A stretch of DNA of 64,000 nucleotides, taken from contig OX387192.1 in the NCBI GenBank assembly GCA_947561395.2, positions 1,364,001 to 1,428,000 on the forward strand, written 5' to 3'. The DNA comes from Buxus sempervirens. Its lineage: Eukaryota; Streptophyta; Magnoliopsida; Buxales; Buxaceae. Positions 50,938-61,736 of this stretch are shown in pieces; positions within the stretch are counted from its first letter, which is position 1; the number at the start of each line of letters is the position of its first letter. The position numbers were made by a program, and so were the translations under genes. Under the pieces are notes generated by a model. It saw nothing but the letters and a program-made list of their open reading frames with translations, had not been told where the DNA came from and made no database searches.

Positions 50938-51408
50938 CAGCTGCGTTTGCAGTTTCATTTTTGGAAATGTTTTTTTAAGAAAACAGTTTGAAAACTAAAA
51001 ACCTTATAAATCAAAGAGAAAAAACCCTTTCGTTAACAATTAGTTAAAATCAATTATGACTTTTAAAATTTGTAAAGAAGTAATTGATAAATTTAACAAT
51101 TATTATTTAAAATAATTTGTGATGATTGTAATAATTTTATCTATAGTTGTGTTAGTAAGGTATTAATAATAATTGTGATGGTGGTGGTAATGGTAATTTG
51201 GTAGTAATGGTAAATGAAGATGTGATTAATTTGATTAAAGAAGCATTAGAGAACTTATTTTTGTCTTTAGAAGTCAAAATTTTGAGCTTCTAAAAAGAAA
51301 TGCAGCTTTTGGATTGTTTTTCCTAAAACAAATTTGAAAACTAAAAATTTTGGAATTTGTTGTCAAAAGCAGAAAAATTTTTTTTGAAAACATTATCAAA
51401 CAGCTTGT
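50938..51408. mobile_element. AT-rich MITE-like element
   Basis: The left end 'cagctgcgtttgcagtttca' and the right end, read on the minus strand ('caagctgtttgataatgttt'), are loosely inverted, with mirrored 'ttttcaaaaa/tttttgaaaa' blocks inside. No firm target duplication; a tentative call. Confidence 0.3.
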
Positions 51409-51484
51409 TAACAGAGTATAAATTTTATAATTAGGAGTTTGATAGAATTTTACTATGATATTCAAAATTCAGCAATAAAAATGC

Positions 51485-51719
51485 TCATCGATACATGAGT
51501 TTGCCTACACACGAGATTACCGCTTGGGAAGCGTGCCAAATGCAATGTGCAGCTACCCAAAAAAAAAAAAAAAACACTTCCTCACATTATTAAGATACAT
51601 TAAAAAAGGGGTGTAATTGTCATAACAACTCAATTCCCTTCATTTAAAACTTAAGTAGTTTTGTAAATGTTCCCTTTACGTCCCTTGTGACGTGCAGCAT
51701 TACACGTGCACCCTACTAG
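51485..51719 (+). mobile_element. Mini-Helitron (about 235 bp)
   Basis: The 3' end CGTGCAGCATTACACGTGCACCCTACTAG before a host T matches the Helitron at 32742-32978, as does the internal 'cttgggaagcgtgccaaa'. Total length is nearly the same. An inserted 'ctaccc' plus A16 tract lies at about 51551-51572. The 5' border (TCATCGATAC) is the weakest point. Confidence 0.5.
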
Positions 51720-52866
51720 TGATTTTAATATCCTTAGATCAACTTAAAGTTGCACATATGGTGATATTTTAACGGTTCTTCATGAATATATATTAACCAC
51801 AAGAATTGCAAAATCTTATGAACAACCTAATATTCATGTGGATTTTATAGTTGGACAATTAAAGAATAGAGTTTCGTTTTGAAAAGCAATAAAAACACTA
51901 TTGAATTAACTGAATAAGCATATACAAAAAGAATTTAAATACAAATTGTGGGCCGCATATCAACGGAAAAGAAATTGAAGTGTCGAATGGATAAGAGAAG
52001 GTAGGGCTCCCGCTACATACCATTTTTTAAAGACGTGGTCATGACTAAGAACTTTGATCGAGGGTCAAAACTTTGACTAGTCAAACTTTCATATTGAGAA
52101 GGGTGCTGATTGGTGAGAATGTACGAGATTCATTGTTGAACACCCAACTGTTGGAGTGATTCCATGATTATGAACAATTGGTGTGTTCAACTAGTCTTCA
52201 CATCGGCTGGAGCTGCTTATTAGGAAAACAGAAAGAAAAAGCTGGAGATATGAGAAAGCTCTGGCCGTTGAAATGTTCCACGCACACACAAAGAAAAAGC
52301 TGGTGTGTACAACTAGTCTTCACAACTAACGCATGGAACACGCGAAAAAGGGCCAGGACTCTTAACGGAGATGCTCAACACTACAATAGCATCTTGATAT
52401 GTCCAGTTGACTTGACTTACTAGACTAGACGCTTGGACAGTTCGATTTTTGACTTGAAGGTTGTGGGGAAGCCAGTCTTCGTTTTGTTTGGGCCCTGATT
52501 TTCTGGGTTGTTTCCTGCTACTTAGATGTTCTCATTCTCTGAATGTTGATTGTTGAGAACTATAACTCAAAGATCTGTGACTTTTATGAGTTCATAAAGG
52601 TAACACTTATCAGGGTTTGTATCAAGGAGGGAAGTTCTATTGAGTTCATGTTTCTTTGATTTGCTTCTGTAGCTTCTTTGAATCATACTCCTGTGAATAT
52701 TTCTTCCCATTTGATATATTGCCTAGTTGTTTGTAACTGATACTGTTGTTTTGTCTCTCATATGGGTGTCTTTGGCTGTTGACAATTTGCTTAGGAGATT
52801 GAAATTGAATTGATTTCTGGTACAAGTTTCACTATCTCAAGTTCTTTCCACATGTCTGTGATGGGA
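51720..52866. other. Upstream region of the receptor-like pseudokinase
   Basis: Non-coding; no repeats recognised apart from a 'gtgt(t/a)caactagtcttcacaa' phrase that occurs at about 52180 and again at about 52302, the sign of a small local duplication. Confidence 0.5.
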
Positions 52867-54903
52867 ATGGAGAAAACAGGTCTTGTTTTCCTTTTTCATG
52901 GCCTTTTATGGTTGTTGCAGACCAGTTTAATCTTTTGTGTTCAGGGTGATGATGTAGATTGCTTAAAAGAGATAAAAGATTCCCTGAAAGACCCTAATAA
53001 CCACCTGACCAGGTCATGGGATTTAAGGACAAGAACTGAAGGCCACATCTGTGAATTTACTGGTATTGAATGTTGGAACTCTGGGGAGAACAGAATCAAA
53101 ACCATCCAGCTCTCGGGCATGGGACTTGAGGGTCGATTCCCTCGAGGTATCGAGAAGTGCAGAAGCTTGACTGGCTTGGATCTTTCAAAAAACAAGCTCT
53201 CCGGACCCATCCCTTCTGATATCTGTGAAAGGCTCCCATGGCTGACATCCCTTGATCTCTCTTCCAACAGTTTCTCTGGTGAGATCCCTTCAAGCCTTGC
53301 AAATTGTACCTATCTGAATGACCTTATACTGAATAAGAACCAGTTAACCGGACAGATCCCCGAGCAACTCACGCAGCTTGCTCGGAGAAAAGCTTTTGAT
53401 GTTGCCAACATTTCCTTGTCAGAGCAGATCCCAGCTTCTGTGAGTGCAAAATTTCCACCCGAGAGCTATGAGGGTAATCCGGGACTCTGTGGGTTTCCAT
53501 TAAGTCCTTGTGAGGAATCTTCATGGATCTCACATGCTTCATTCGTAAGTGGGTTTGTGGTTGGTTGGGTGATTACTACAGTTGTAGTTTTACTTGCTAC
53601 TCTGCTCTTCTTTTTCGATAGATTGCCTCCAAAGAAGTTCCAAAGTCTGAAAATAAAAAGCAGGGGTAGCAAGTCAAAGCCTAAAGAGAACAAAAACAAA
53701 CAGATGCAAGGAAGAACACAGCAAAGCTTAGGAGGAAGCAAGAACAGCAAGGCAAGTCTCTCTCTCTCTCTCTCGCAGCTTATTCTACTATACAGTATCT
53801 AACCCCAGAAATCAATGACTTCGATTTTCATTGTTTGTTAGTTTTATCTGGTTTTAATTTAGACTCTTGTCACTTTTATATATTTCCTTTTTACCTTATC
53901 ACTGTAGTAGTAATGGAGAAGGTGGTTTGATTTCCAGATATCTATGTTGGAGAAATTAGCTACGCATATGAGTCTAAAAGACCTCCAAAAGGCAACTGAA
54001 AATTTTAGTGAAGACAACCTCATTGGCTGGGGAAGGATGGGAGCCATGTACAAAGCAAGACTTACTAATGGTTGGTGCCTTGCAATCAAGAGGTTTCAGG
54101 ATTCTCAACACTCCGAAAAACAATTTACAAAAGAACTGACGATTCTTGGTAGAATGCGACATGTTAATTTAGTACCATTGTTGGGATTTTGCATCGATAT
54201 GGAGGAGAAGCTTCTGGTTTACAAGTACATGTGTAACGGGAGCCTCCATGATTGGCTGCATCCTCTGGATGGAAAGGCCAGTACCCTAAACTGGCCTTCA
54301 AGGATAAGAATTGGCATTGGATTAGCAAGAGCTTTGGCATGGCTTCATCACAACTGCAGTAACCCTATAATCCATCGCGATATCAACTCAAAATGCATTC
54401 TACTGGACAGGAATTTTGAGCCCAAAATATCCAATTTCAGTGGAGCAATGAGCATGGAGTCAAATGGAGAACATTCAAGTATTAGACCTACTGTAAAGGG
54501 CAAGTTTTATAACAGGGGTTATGTTGCTCCTGAGTGTACACCAATTATGACTACAAAATGGGATGTTTACAGCTTTGGCGTTGTGCTTTTGGAGTTGGTT
54601 ACTGGAGAAGAACCTACTCAAGTGTCAATTGCTTCTGAAAGCTTCAATGGGAATTTGGTAGAATGGATTAACCATGTTTCAAATACTTCTTCTGGTCTCT
54701 ATGATGCTGTTGATAAATCACTTCTTGGCAAGGGCTATGATGATGAGATCTTCCAGCTACTTAGAGTGGCTTGTAATTGTGTCCAGTGCACTCCAAATCA
54801 CAGGCCAACTATGATTGAGGTGTACAATAATTTAAAGGCTTTGGAGGACAAGTATGGATTAAGCCCTGAAATCCCATTTCAAACTGAGATTGTATCTGCC
54901 TAA
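52867..54903 (+). CDS. BIR-type leucine-rich-repeat receptor-like pseudokinase
   Basis: A plasma-membrane receptor-like protein of the BAK1-interacting (BIR) type, which in Arabidopsis bind co-receptor kinases and restrain immune or growth signalling; the role here is inferred. Two exons, 52867-53751 and 53938-54903, about 616 residues. Order: signal peptide (GLVFLFHGLLWLLQTSLIFC), LRR cap (CLKEIKDSL), four to five LRRs (LTGLDLSKNKLSGPIP; LTSLDLSSNSFSGEIP), NPGLCGFPL, a transmembrane helix (VVGWVITTVVVLLATLLFFF), a Lys-rich juxtamembrane region and the kinase domain. The kinase is degenerate: HRDINSKC lacks the catalytic Lys and Asn, and DFG is replaced by NFS. The glycine loop is IGWGRMG. 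The intron would be GC-AG (AAG|GCAAGT). In-frame Mets exist upstream from 52810; 52867 gives the cleanest signal peptide. A pseudogene copy is at 46456. Confidence 0.92.
53757..53774 (+). repeat. (CT)n microsatellite at the 5' end of the intron
   Basis: A CT run starting five bases into the predicted GC-AG intron of the pseudokinase gene. Unspliced, it extends the exon-1 frame by a Ser/Leu-rich tail of 16 residues. Confidence 0.85.
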
Positions 54904-55059
54904 TACTAGAAGAGATGTAAATGTGAACATGTATGCCATATCAGTGTACTTTTCTATTGAAAAGAAGGTATAAGCAAATAATATCTTTAGAAATAAAAGT
55001 GAGGTATACAATTCATATAAGCAAAATCCTCACCACAAGCAGTTTTTTGATCCTTCTTA

Positions 55060-55433
55060 CTGTTGAAAGAGTAACAATGGTTACTGCTTAGAACCAGTTG
55101 CTCCATGCTTTTTAGTTTACATAAACATGTTCAAAGCCAATGACATCAGAGCAAGAGGGTTTTCTCTCTCTTAAAACCTGACAATCACTCAATACCAAAT
55201 ATTCCATGCTTTAGTAAGAAAGACCAAGTAGCAAGAAAATGGGATAGCTGTGTTAACAAAACAAGACTAACACTGGTTACTGCTTAGAACAAGTTTTTCC
55301 ATCAGTGCAAGTGGGTTCTCTCTCGCTAAACCCCTGAAGATCACTCAATATTAAGTATGCATATGCCATGCTTTAGTAATTAAAGGCCAAGAAGCAAGAA
55401 AAAGGGGTAGATTTGTTAACAAAACAAGATTGA
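55060..55433. repeat. Tandem duplication of about 190 bp
   Basis: Two diverged units, about 55073-55266 and 55267-55433, share 'ggttactgcttagaac(c/a)agtt', 'atcactcaata', 'ccatgctttagtaa' and 'gttaacaaaacaaga'. They lie downstream of the pseudokinase gene. No coding potential. Confidence 0.75.
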
Positions 55434-55464
55434 GTCAGATCAAACCAAGCGACAGAAAAAGATC

Positions 55465-55694
55465 CTATCCCATATGCCCAATAAATCGATCGGTGCCTCT
55501 CTTCTCCCATTGATTGGTGCCTGCTATCACCAAATAGGAAAGTAAAGTAACATGATTAATCATGAGTGTCACAGATACATTTTCAAGCCTCTTTGCTAAA
55601 TCCCTTGGAACGAGAAAGGGAATGGAATCGTCAAGAAATCTATTTGAGTGAATGCTCCTCAAAAGCAGCTTCATCAAATTCCTTGTTTCATCTG
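55465..55694 (-). other. Possible terminal exon or gene fragment
   Basis: A minus-strand frame of about 75 residues, preceded by a good acceptor (TTTCTTTCAG at about 55695-55704) and read as ETRNLMKLLLRSIHSNRFLD...LVPRDLAKRLENVSV...GTNQWEKRG, ending in a stop at 55465. It looks like real protein sequence in composition, but I do not recognise a family and find no upstream exons. It may be a stranded exon of a duplicated gene. Confidence 0.25.
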
Positions 55695-55865
55695 AAAGAA
55701 AAACTTCAATCTACTAAGAATTAGGAATGCATTTTAGGAATCTACTACGTGAGATCCTTCATAAATCGACTTTGGGATTGAGCTTGATGTTTCTTCACAT
55801 TTCAGACAAAGAGACCCATTGGCACTAGCATTAATTTCAATCGCACCTTCAATATGGCACCAAAT

Positions 55866-56376
55866 AGGAGATTCAATCTATTACCAAAAAAAAAAAAAAA
55901 AAAAAAAATAGGAGATTCAATGGCTGAGGTTCAAGCTTCTTCTACAATCCAGGCTGAAGCAATGGCTGCGTTGGAATGTCTAAATTTGGCTAAATCTCTC
56001 AATGTTAGATTCTAGATCATAGAAGGAGATGCCCAGATTATTATTTCGTTGATGAATGGAGTGGTTGCTGATCTACCTTGGAAAAGATAGGGGGTATCAT
56101 TTTACAGATGGAGGAGACTTGCTCTTTCTTCTCAGAAGTGACATGGGTTCATGTTTGGAGAGTTGCCAATAGTGTTGCAGATACCTTGGCGAATCACGCT
56201 TGAGATAGGTCATCCTGTTTATGGTTAAAGGATCCCTCCTTGTGTAATTTCTGAAATGCTGTTGGATGCTGCCCGTAATAAACCTTATGTGCATATTAGT
56301 TAATGGATGAAGGTTTGAACACCCAAAAAAAAAAAAAAAAAAAAAAAAGAAGAAAGTAAAAAAAAGGAGATTCAAT
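55866..56376 (+). mobile_element. LINE 3' end plus a tail-only insertion at one target site
   Basis: The 12-base word 'aggagattcaat' occurs three times (55866-55877, 55910-55921, 56365-56376). Between copies 1 and 2 is 'ctattacc' with about 23 A and a T. Between copies 2 and 3 is a 5'-truncated LINE holding part of the RNase H domain (IQAEAMAALECLNLAKS; EGDAQIIISLMNG; then in another frame VANSVADTLANHA), followed by 3'UTR and a long A-tail. Stops and a frameshift make it non-functional. Confidence 0.85.
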
Positions 56377-56379
56377 AGA

Positions 56380-56577
56380 TACTTGAGATCTGGTAAATCT
56401 CGCTTAATAAGTCATGTTTAATAGGTTTTCATTCAAGTTGTGATGTGGTGATGGTCCAATTCCCCCGACTATTGCTCACTCCGAATATTCTATAACGAGA
56501 AGAAAGCCTTACGGGGTTGACCACGCTGCTAGCCCCCTTTCCCCATTCTTTTCTACCAAAAAAAAAAAAAAAAAAGG
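56380..56577 (+). mobile_element. Possible short retroelement ending in poly(A)
   Basis: A stretch ending 'ccccattcttttctacc' plus about 18 A resembles the 3' ends ('...tacc-A(n)') of the other LINE-derived insertions here. No target duplication or coding segment was found. Confidence 0.3.
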
Positions 56578-56649
56578 TTTTGATTCTAGTTCTATATAAG
56601 ATTCATTAGTAGTTGGTCTATCAGGATTTGCCCATTTGGTACCCATGGG

Positions 56650-57036
56650 ATTGGGGATGGCAACAAGGTGGGTTTTAGTAAATTTGAGCCCACCCTTAGA
56701 AGGGTTTAGCCAATACCAAACCTTAACTTGCTTCCATTGAGTTGGTAACGAGGCGGGTGGGGTTGACCAGGTTGTAGTAAAATATATAAAAATAGATTGT
56801 GTGTGTTTTTTTTAATAGAATATATAAGTTAAGAATATATTTATTGATAACATATGTATTTTTATATATATTATACATGAAAATAATATTTTAAAACACA
56901 AAAATAACATTTTAATAACTTATGGTCTGTGTCTGGGTGTATTGGGTTAAACCCAAACCTGTCCTAACTCGACTTTAGCAATATCATACTCTAATCATGA
57001 AGGCCGGGGGTTTACAGGTTCCATTGCCATCCCTTC
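56650..57036. mobile_element. MITE-like repeat with GGGATGGCAA ends
   Basis: Left 'gggatggcaac' and right '(a)ttgccatccc' are inverted termini of the hAT type. The core has 'gggttgacca', an AT-rich middle and 'gggttaaacccaaacc'. Same family as 4600-4998. An 8 bp target duplication was not recognised. Confidence 0.5.
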
Positions 57037-57081
57037 GTAGGATAGTGGGCTTCAAACTTTACTGAGTGATGCTTTAATTAG

Positions 57082-57508
57082 GGGAAAATTAACTTTTAGT
57101 GGTACTTTTCAAAATAATTATGATTTAGTGAACAAAGTTTTGAATTTTAATTTTTAGTGAACCTTTATCAAAAGAATCAATTTTTAATGATATTTCAAAT
57201 GCACCAATAGATTTTTCCAAAAATGCCCTTATACAACTCACTTCTGGGACTTGTACAAACAATAAAATGGCTTGTACAAGTAATAAAATGGCTTGTACCG
57301 GTCAATAAAATGACTTGTACCTTGAGTGAGTGACTTGTATAAGTCATTTAGATGAGTGATGCAAGGGTATTTTTGGAATAGTTGATTTGTAATAGCAGAA
57401 TGTCATTAAAAATTATTTATTTTTGGAATAGATTCAAGTTAAGATTTAAAACTTTGTTGATTGAATCTTAATTATGTTGAAAAAGTATCAATAAAAATTA
57501 ATTTTCCA
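57082..57508. mobile_element. Mutator-type MITE (427 bp, 9 bp TSD)
   Basis: Flanked by an exact 9 bp duplication TTTAATTAG (57073-57081, 57509-57517). Long imperfect terminal inverted repeats: GGGAAAATTAACTTTTAGTG on the left, and TGGAAAATTAATTTTTATTG on the right read on the minus strand, continuing for about 70 bases. No transposase. The interior has three to four repeats of 'aataaaatg(g/a)cttgtac'. Confidence 0.88.
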
Positions 57509-57716
57509 TTTAATTAGTCTTATAAACAGGATGGAAAAGGCCAAACCTTTCAAACTCACCACGTTCGAATCCAAAAGCAACTCGTAGGCCGAGATGTTCA
57601 CCACTAACCTGTCTAATATGCCTAATATGTATGTGACCAGGCGAGTTCGGGTTGACATGGCCATGACGCATGTGGCCACTATGCCGGGGCCATTTCGGCT
57701 TCGATGTTGAAGGATA

Positions 57717-57990
57717 AAAAGGGAAAATTGGTTTTTTTAGTGATGCTTTTCAAAAGTAATCTTGATTTAGTCACCAACTTCTTTGTAATTGAAAATTAGT
57801 GCTACTTTTTGAAAATAATTGTGAATTAGTGTTGTTTTACTATCCATGAAAGACATTTTTAAAAAATGCCCTCAAACAAAATTTGTTTGTTAGCATGTTG
57901 GTTATTTGAGAGCGTTTTTGGAATAAGTCTGATGTGAACAGTAAAATGATACTCATTCTCAAATATTTTAAAAAAATATTACTATTTCCC
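57717..57990. mobile_element. Partial copy of the Mutator-type MITE
   Basis: Starts 'gggaaaattggttttttta' followed by 'gtgatgcttttcaaaagtaa', paralleling the left arm of 57082-57508, and contains inverted versions of the same words. The right terminus is not clear. Confidence 0.4.
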
Positions 57991-58519
57991 AATCACCAAG
58001 AATTTGGCAATCGGGATCCTTTGTGAAGCAAATCACTTATGGCGCGTCTGTGTTCTCTGTGTAGTGCAATCCAACGGACCAAATTAAGTCAGAGCTATTA
58101 TAGTAATTTCGACTGCAACACTTAAAAACTTTTCCTCAGCACTCTTCTCATCTAGATGAAAACGTGCGAAACATTTTATTTTATATAACTTATAATATTC
58201 ACGACGCCCGCACTTTACTGGCAACTTTATTGTCTTTACCCAGACATTGGTGGGAAAGGTGTTCTCTTTACTCATACTTTGAAGAAAACCAACTTCTACT
58301 TCCAAGTGTTAAGGAAGGGACCACCACTCCACCATTATTCGTTTCGATTTAGGACTCCAACAACCACTCTGAACAAGGTATATAAATATATTTTTGGCTT
58401 TTTCCAATAGTGTCCCTTCTCTGAACCTAGTGAAGCCTTAAATAAATATAGTCCTGAATAAAAAAAATTATAGTCGGGCGTATTTTTGAGGAGTACGTTA
58501 CCACACATCCATAGGGTAC
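57991..58519. other. Intergenic, no gene seen
   Basis: No recognisable gene. The last 30 bases ('gagtacgttaccacacatcc') are the left part of the 'ggtac' repeat region that resumes at 62052, after the solo LTR. Confidence 0.5.
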
Positions 58520-59245
58520 TGTGCGCACCTAAAAATCCTGGATCGCACACGGGGCGTACGTGGGTTCGTGCGTACCTCGGGACTTGCAGAGTCGCCACTA
58601 CCTGAGAGGTGCAGGCAGACACGGTGATTGCCCTATTCGGGTCTAAGTTTGGTTTGCGGCTTTTCAGAGTTCTAGCTAAGTCCTTGGTTACGTCTGGGGA
58701 AGTCCGAAGACACCCCGGCCCGCCCCGTCAGTCTGACGGGTCCCTCAGGTCTCCCTAGTTTTTTGAGTCAGTTTCACCCTTCCTAGACCAGCCTGCCACT
58801 TGGTTTGGTCTGGTGGGACCCTCTGATGGTGTGGGCCCCTTTTATTTCATTTTATCTTTTTATTTAAGTGAAGTGGGTCAGATGCGGGTCCCGTTGGAAG
58901 ACTCGTGGGTTTGCCAAGGTTGGGTTTGGGCCCCTTAGGGTTATTGGGTAACCCTTTTTTGGTTTACTTATTTAATTAATTATATATACATATTAGGGCT
59001 TGGATTTGGACCATTAGTCATGGATCAAGGGGCCTCGGGCCCGTTTGTTGAAAATGGATTTTGTACAAGCCAGTCAAAATGTGGGCCACACACTGGGCCA
59101 CACACTGGGCCCAGGGTGTCTTGGTGGGCCCATGGTCTATGAATGGGCTAAAAATAGCCCAAACAGCAATAAAGGATGGGTCAGGTTGGTTCGGAGCAAA
59201 TCCAACCGGGCCAAAAAATTAGGTTTTTTAGGTTATTTTACAACT

Positions 59246-60371
59246 GCTCGTATTTTCTATACGGGCGGGCCTTGCCCGTAAATGCGATACGGTTCAGGCC
59301 TGCTCGTATAGAAAATACAGGCATGCCCAGATCGTATTGCCTCTGCGGGCATCGCCTGATTTTTGAGTTTTGTCAAAATTCCGGCCGGGGTCGGTTTGGA
59401 TGTCTTCATGGGTATTCCGGTGACGCCTATGGGAGATTCTAGCACCATCACAATTGTGCAAATGTTCTCACATGCCTCCAAATCCTCTTCTTTAGCCTTT
59501 AATGCCTTGTAAGGGAACCAAGTCTTCTTCTCCCTCATTTTTGCTGAGTCATCTTCTAGTTGCTTCAAAAGAGAAAGGAATGAGGGGATGGGATTACATT
59601 GGAAAAGTTTAAGAGGACAAATCCCTCTTGCATTTGTAAATGCAATCAATTAATCAAAATATATTATTTTTTTCTTCCTTTTGTTTGTTTTATGGGTCCA
59701 CTCTTTCTTTATTCCATAAAGTGTTGCTCATTTGCATGGGAGGATTCCACCAAAAATGAAACAAATAGATTAGTAGCAATGTAATAGAATAAGAGAACTT
59801 TAAAACTGTTTGTATAAGAAAAATCACATTTATATTGAAAAGAAAGTTACTAGAAACATTACCACACCACGAATTCCTTAATTTGATGATGTCGGGGTAC
59901 TCTGAGAATTTTGGCAGCGCTTCCGCGTTTCTTTGGATTTCCCAAATTGGTTTTGAAAGGGTAGCAAGGTTTATGGGCAGCATTTTGGGCATTTTAGGTC
60001 TTGGTTTTGAGAGGGACAAGGCTTGGGCAGGGTTTGGACGTAAAAAGCATCAAAGAGGAGAGGGAGAATGGATGGGGGGACCAGCCTATACAAATGGGGG
60101 GGGGGGGGGGGGGGGGGGGGGGCTGGCCCCTCTATTTATAGACAAAAAAGCAGTGCTCGTACTCAAAGTGCGGGTATGCCTCGCCCGTAATTGAGTTACA
60201 GGCGCGCTTTGCTCGTATTTCAAATACGGGCGCGCCGCCCTTGTGCGCAAATCTCACGCGAATCGCTTGTACAGGACGCGTGTCCTGCCGTACGGTGACG
60301 CGTGTCCCCTTCCAGAAGGTTTGCCCGTATTTGAAGTATGGGCATGCCCTACCCGCACTTCAAATACGGGC
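59246..60371 (-). repeat. Cluster of 21 bp palindromes in the second LTR A
   Basis: Imperfect palindromes of consensus GCCCGTATTTNAAATACGGGC lie at about 59246-59266, 59301-59321, 60155-60175, 60183-60203, 60211-60231, 60323-60343 and 60351-60371. They occupy the positions that hold ACCGCACTTNAAGTNCGGT units in the copy at 16560. Confidence 0.8.
60096..60122 (+). repeat. Homopolymer of about 27 G
   Basis: An uninterrupted G run (C run on the LTR sense strand) just downstream of the LTR TATA box. The other LTR copy has two short C runs of about six at this place. Could form a G-quadruplex, or be misjudged in length by sequencing. Confidence 0.85.
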
Positions 60372-60622
60372 GAGCACGTTTTAAAAATGTTTGGATTTCA
60401 AACCACTATTCAATTTGATTTTTTGTAAGATTTTTATCCGATTTTCTTTTATTATTTTATTATAAAACGAGATTTTTTAATTTAATATATTAAAAACATA
60501 TTTATTTTATTTATTCTATTGGTTTATCCTGCTTTTTGCTGCCTTTTCGCCACACGGGCAGTTTTCTTGAAACTTCGACTGTCCATAACTTTTCCGTCTG
60601 GTGTTCGATTTCAGCAAACTTA

Positions 60623-60923
60623 GGGGTCGTTTGGTAAGGCTTCTGGTTTCTAGATTGTGATAGAATCCAGAATCCAAAGTATGCTAAAGGTATTTGGTAT
60701 AGATTAGGGCACTGGATTCTAGAATCAGATGTTAGAATTAGGCCAAAAACCATAATCCATAAAAAGGTGGGTTCTAGAGATTTTGGTCATTGGCCGTATA
60801 AACCCCAAAATGAGGATTCTATGGAGTTTTTAAAGAGCCCAACATTTCAATCTTCTTCGTGGAGCTCTCCTTTCTTCCTCTTAGAACCATTGTAGCCAGG
60901 TACTCTCTCCCTCTCCTTCCCCT

Positions 60924-60960
<37 letters not shown>

Positions 60961-60988
60961 TCTCTATATTCAGCCCTTTAATGTATTG

Positions 60989-61044
<56 letters not shown>

Positions 61045-61736
61045 ATCTATTGTGGGTTTGGTAGAAAAATCCATGAGCAATGGGATCGTATTTTCACCAG
61101 ACATACACCCTACTACCGATTTTTGCTAACCCAACAAAAAGAATAAGCTTAAAAGAAGGAAAAAACAATGGGGAACATGAAGGATTTGAAACCCTAATTT
61201 CATTGTTCAGATCATGTTCATCTACTTCCCTTGTGATGTGAGTCGGATCGTTGATGTTTTGGAGGTATCTTTGACACGTTTGAGCAATTTCTCTTGTATC
61301 ATTTGCGTCAGTGTTGAGGTTGGGGATTTCTTGCCTGTTTGGGTTGATCTTCCTCTTTTTCTAGTGAAACTCATCCTTGTGTAATCTGAAAATGAGTCTA
61401 GTTGCGGATGGTTACTTGCATTCTGCGGTCAACAAGTTGTTTAATTTCCCAGAAAGCATTGATAAGGACTATTCTATTACACTAATTAATATAAAATTAT
61501 AAAATATATTACAATTAAAAGACCAACCAAACAAGTTTTTGTAAACTTGAGAAATTGGGGTATCTAAACAGAATATTGGATTTTAGCCACTAAAATCAAA
61601 TTTTAGCCACTAAAATCAAATTCTAAAATTAGTAGTATCCAAACAGGATTTAAAAAATCAACAACAAGAATATGGATTGTCACAATCCAAATTATAATCG
61701 ACAATCTAGAAACCAGAAGCCTTACCAAATGACCCC
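60623..61736. mobile_element. PIF/Harbinger-like element inside LTR A (1,114 bp)
   Basis: Long, nearly perfect terminal inverted repeats of about 35 bases (GGGGTCGTTTGGTAAGGCTT on the left; GGGGTCATTTGGTAAGGCTT on the right, minus strand), flanked by the 3 bp duplication TTA (60620-60622, 61737-61739). Restoring one TTA gives the sequence seen in the other LTR A copy. No transposase; two (CT)n tracts at about 60934-60957 and 60991-61038. Confidence 0.93.

Noticed and set aside
52178-52423. 81-residue frame upstream of the pseudokinase
   Set aside because: It spans a local duplication ('caactagtcttcaca') and has no recognisable domain or start context.
57555-57570. GTTCGAATCC resembling a tRNA B box
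   Set aside because: No A box, acceptor stem or anticodon arm could be fitted around it.
60511-60753. 80-residue minus-strand frame
   Set aside because: It crosses the junction of LTR A and the PIF-like element, so it cannot be an ancestral gene.
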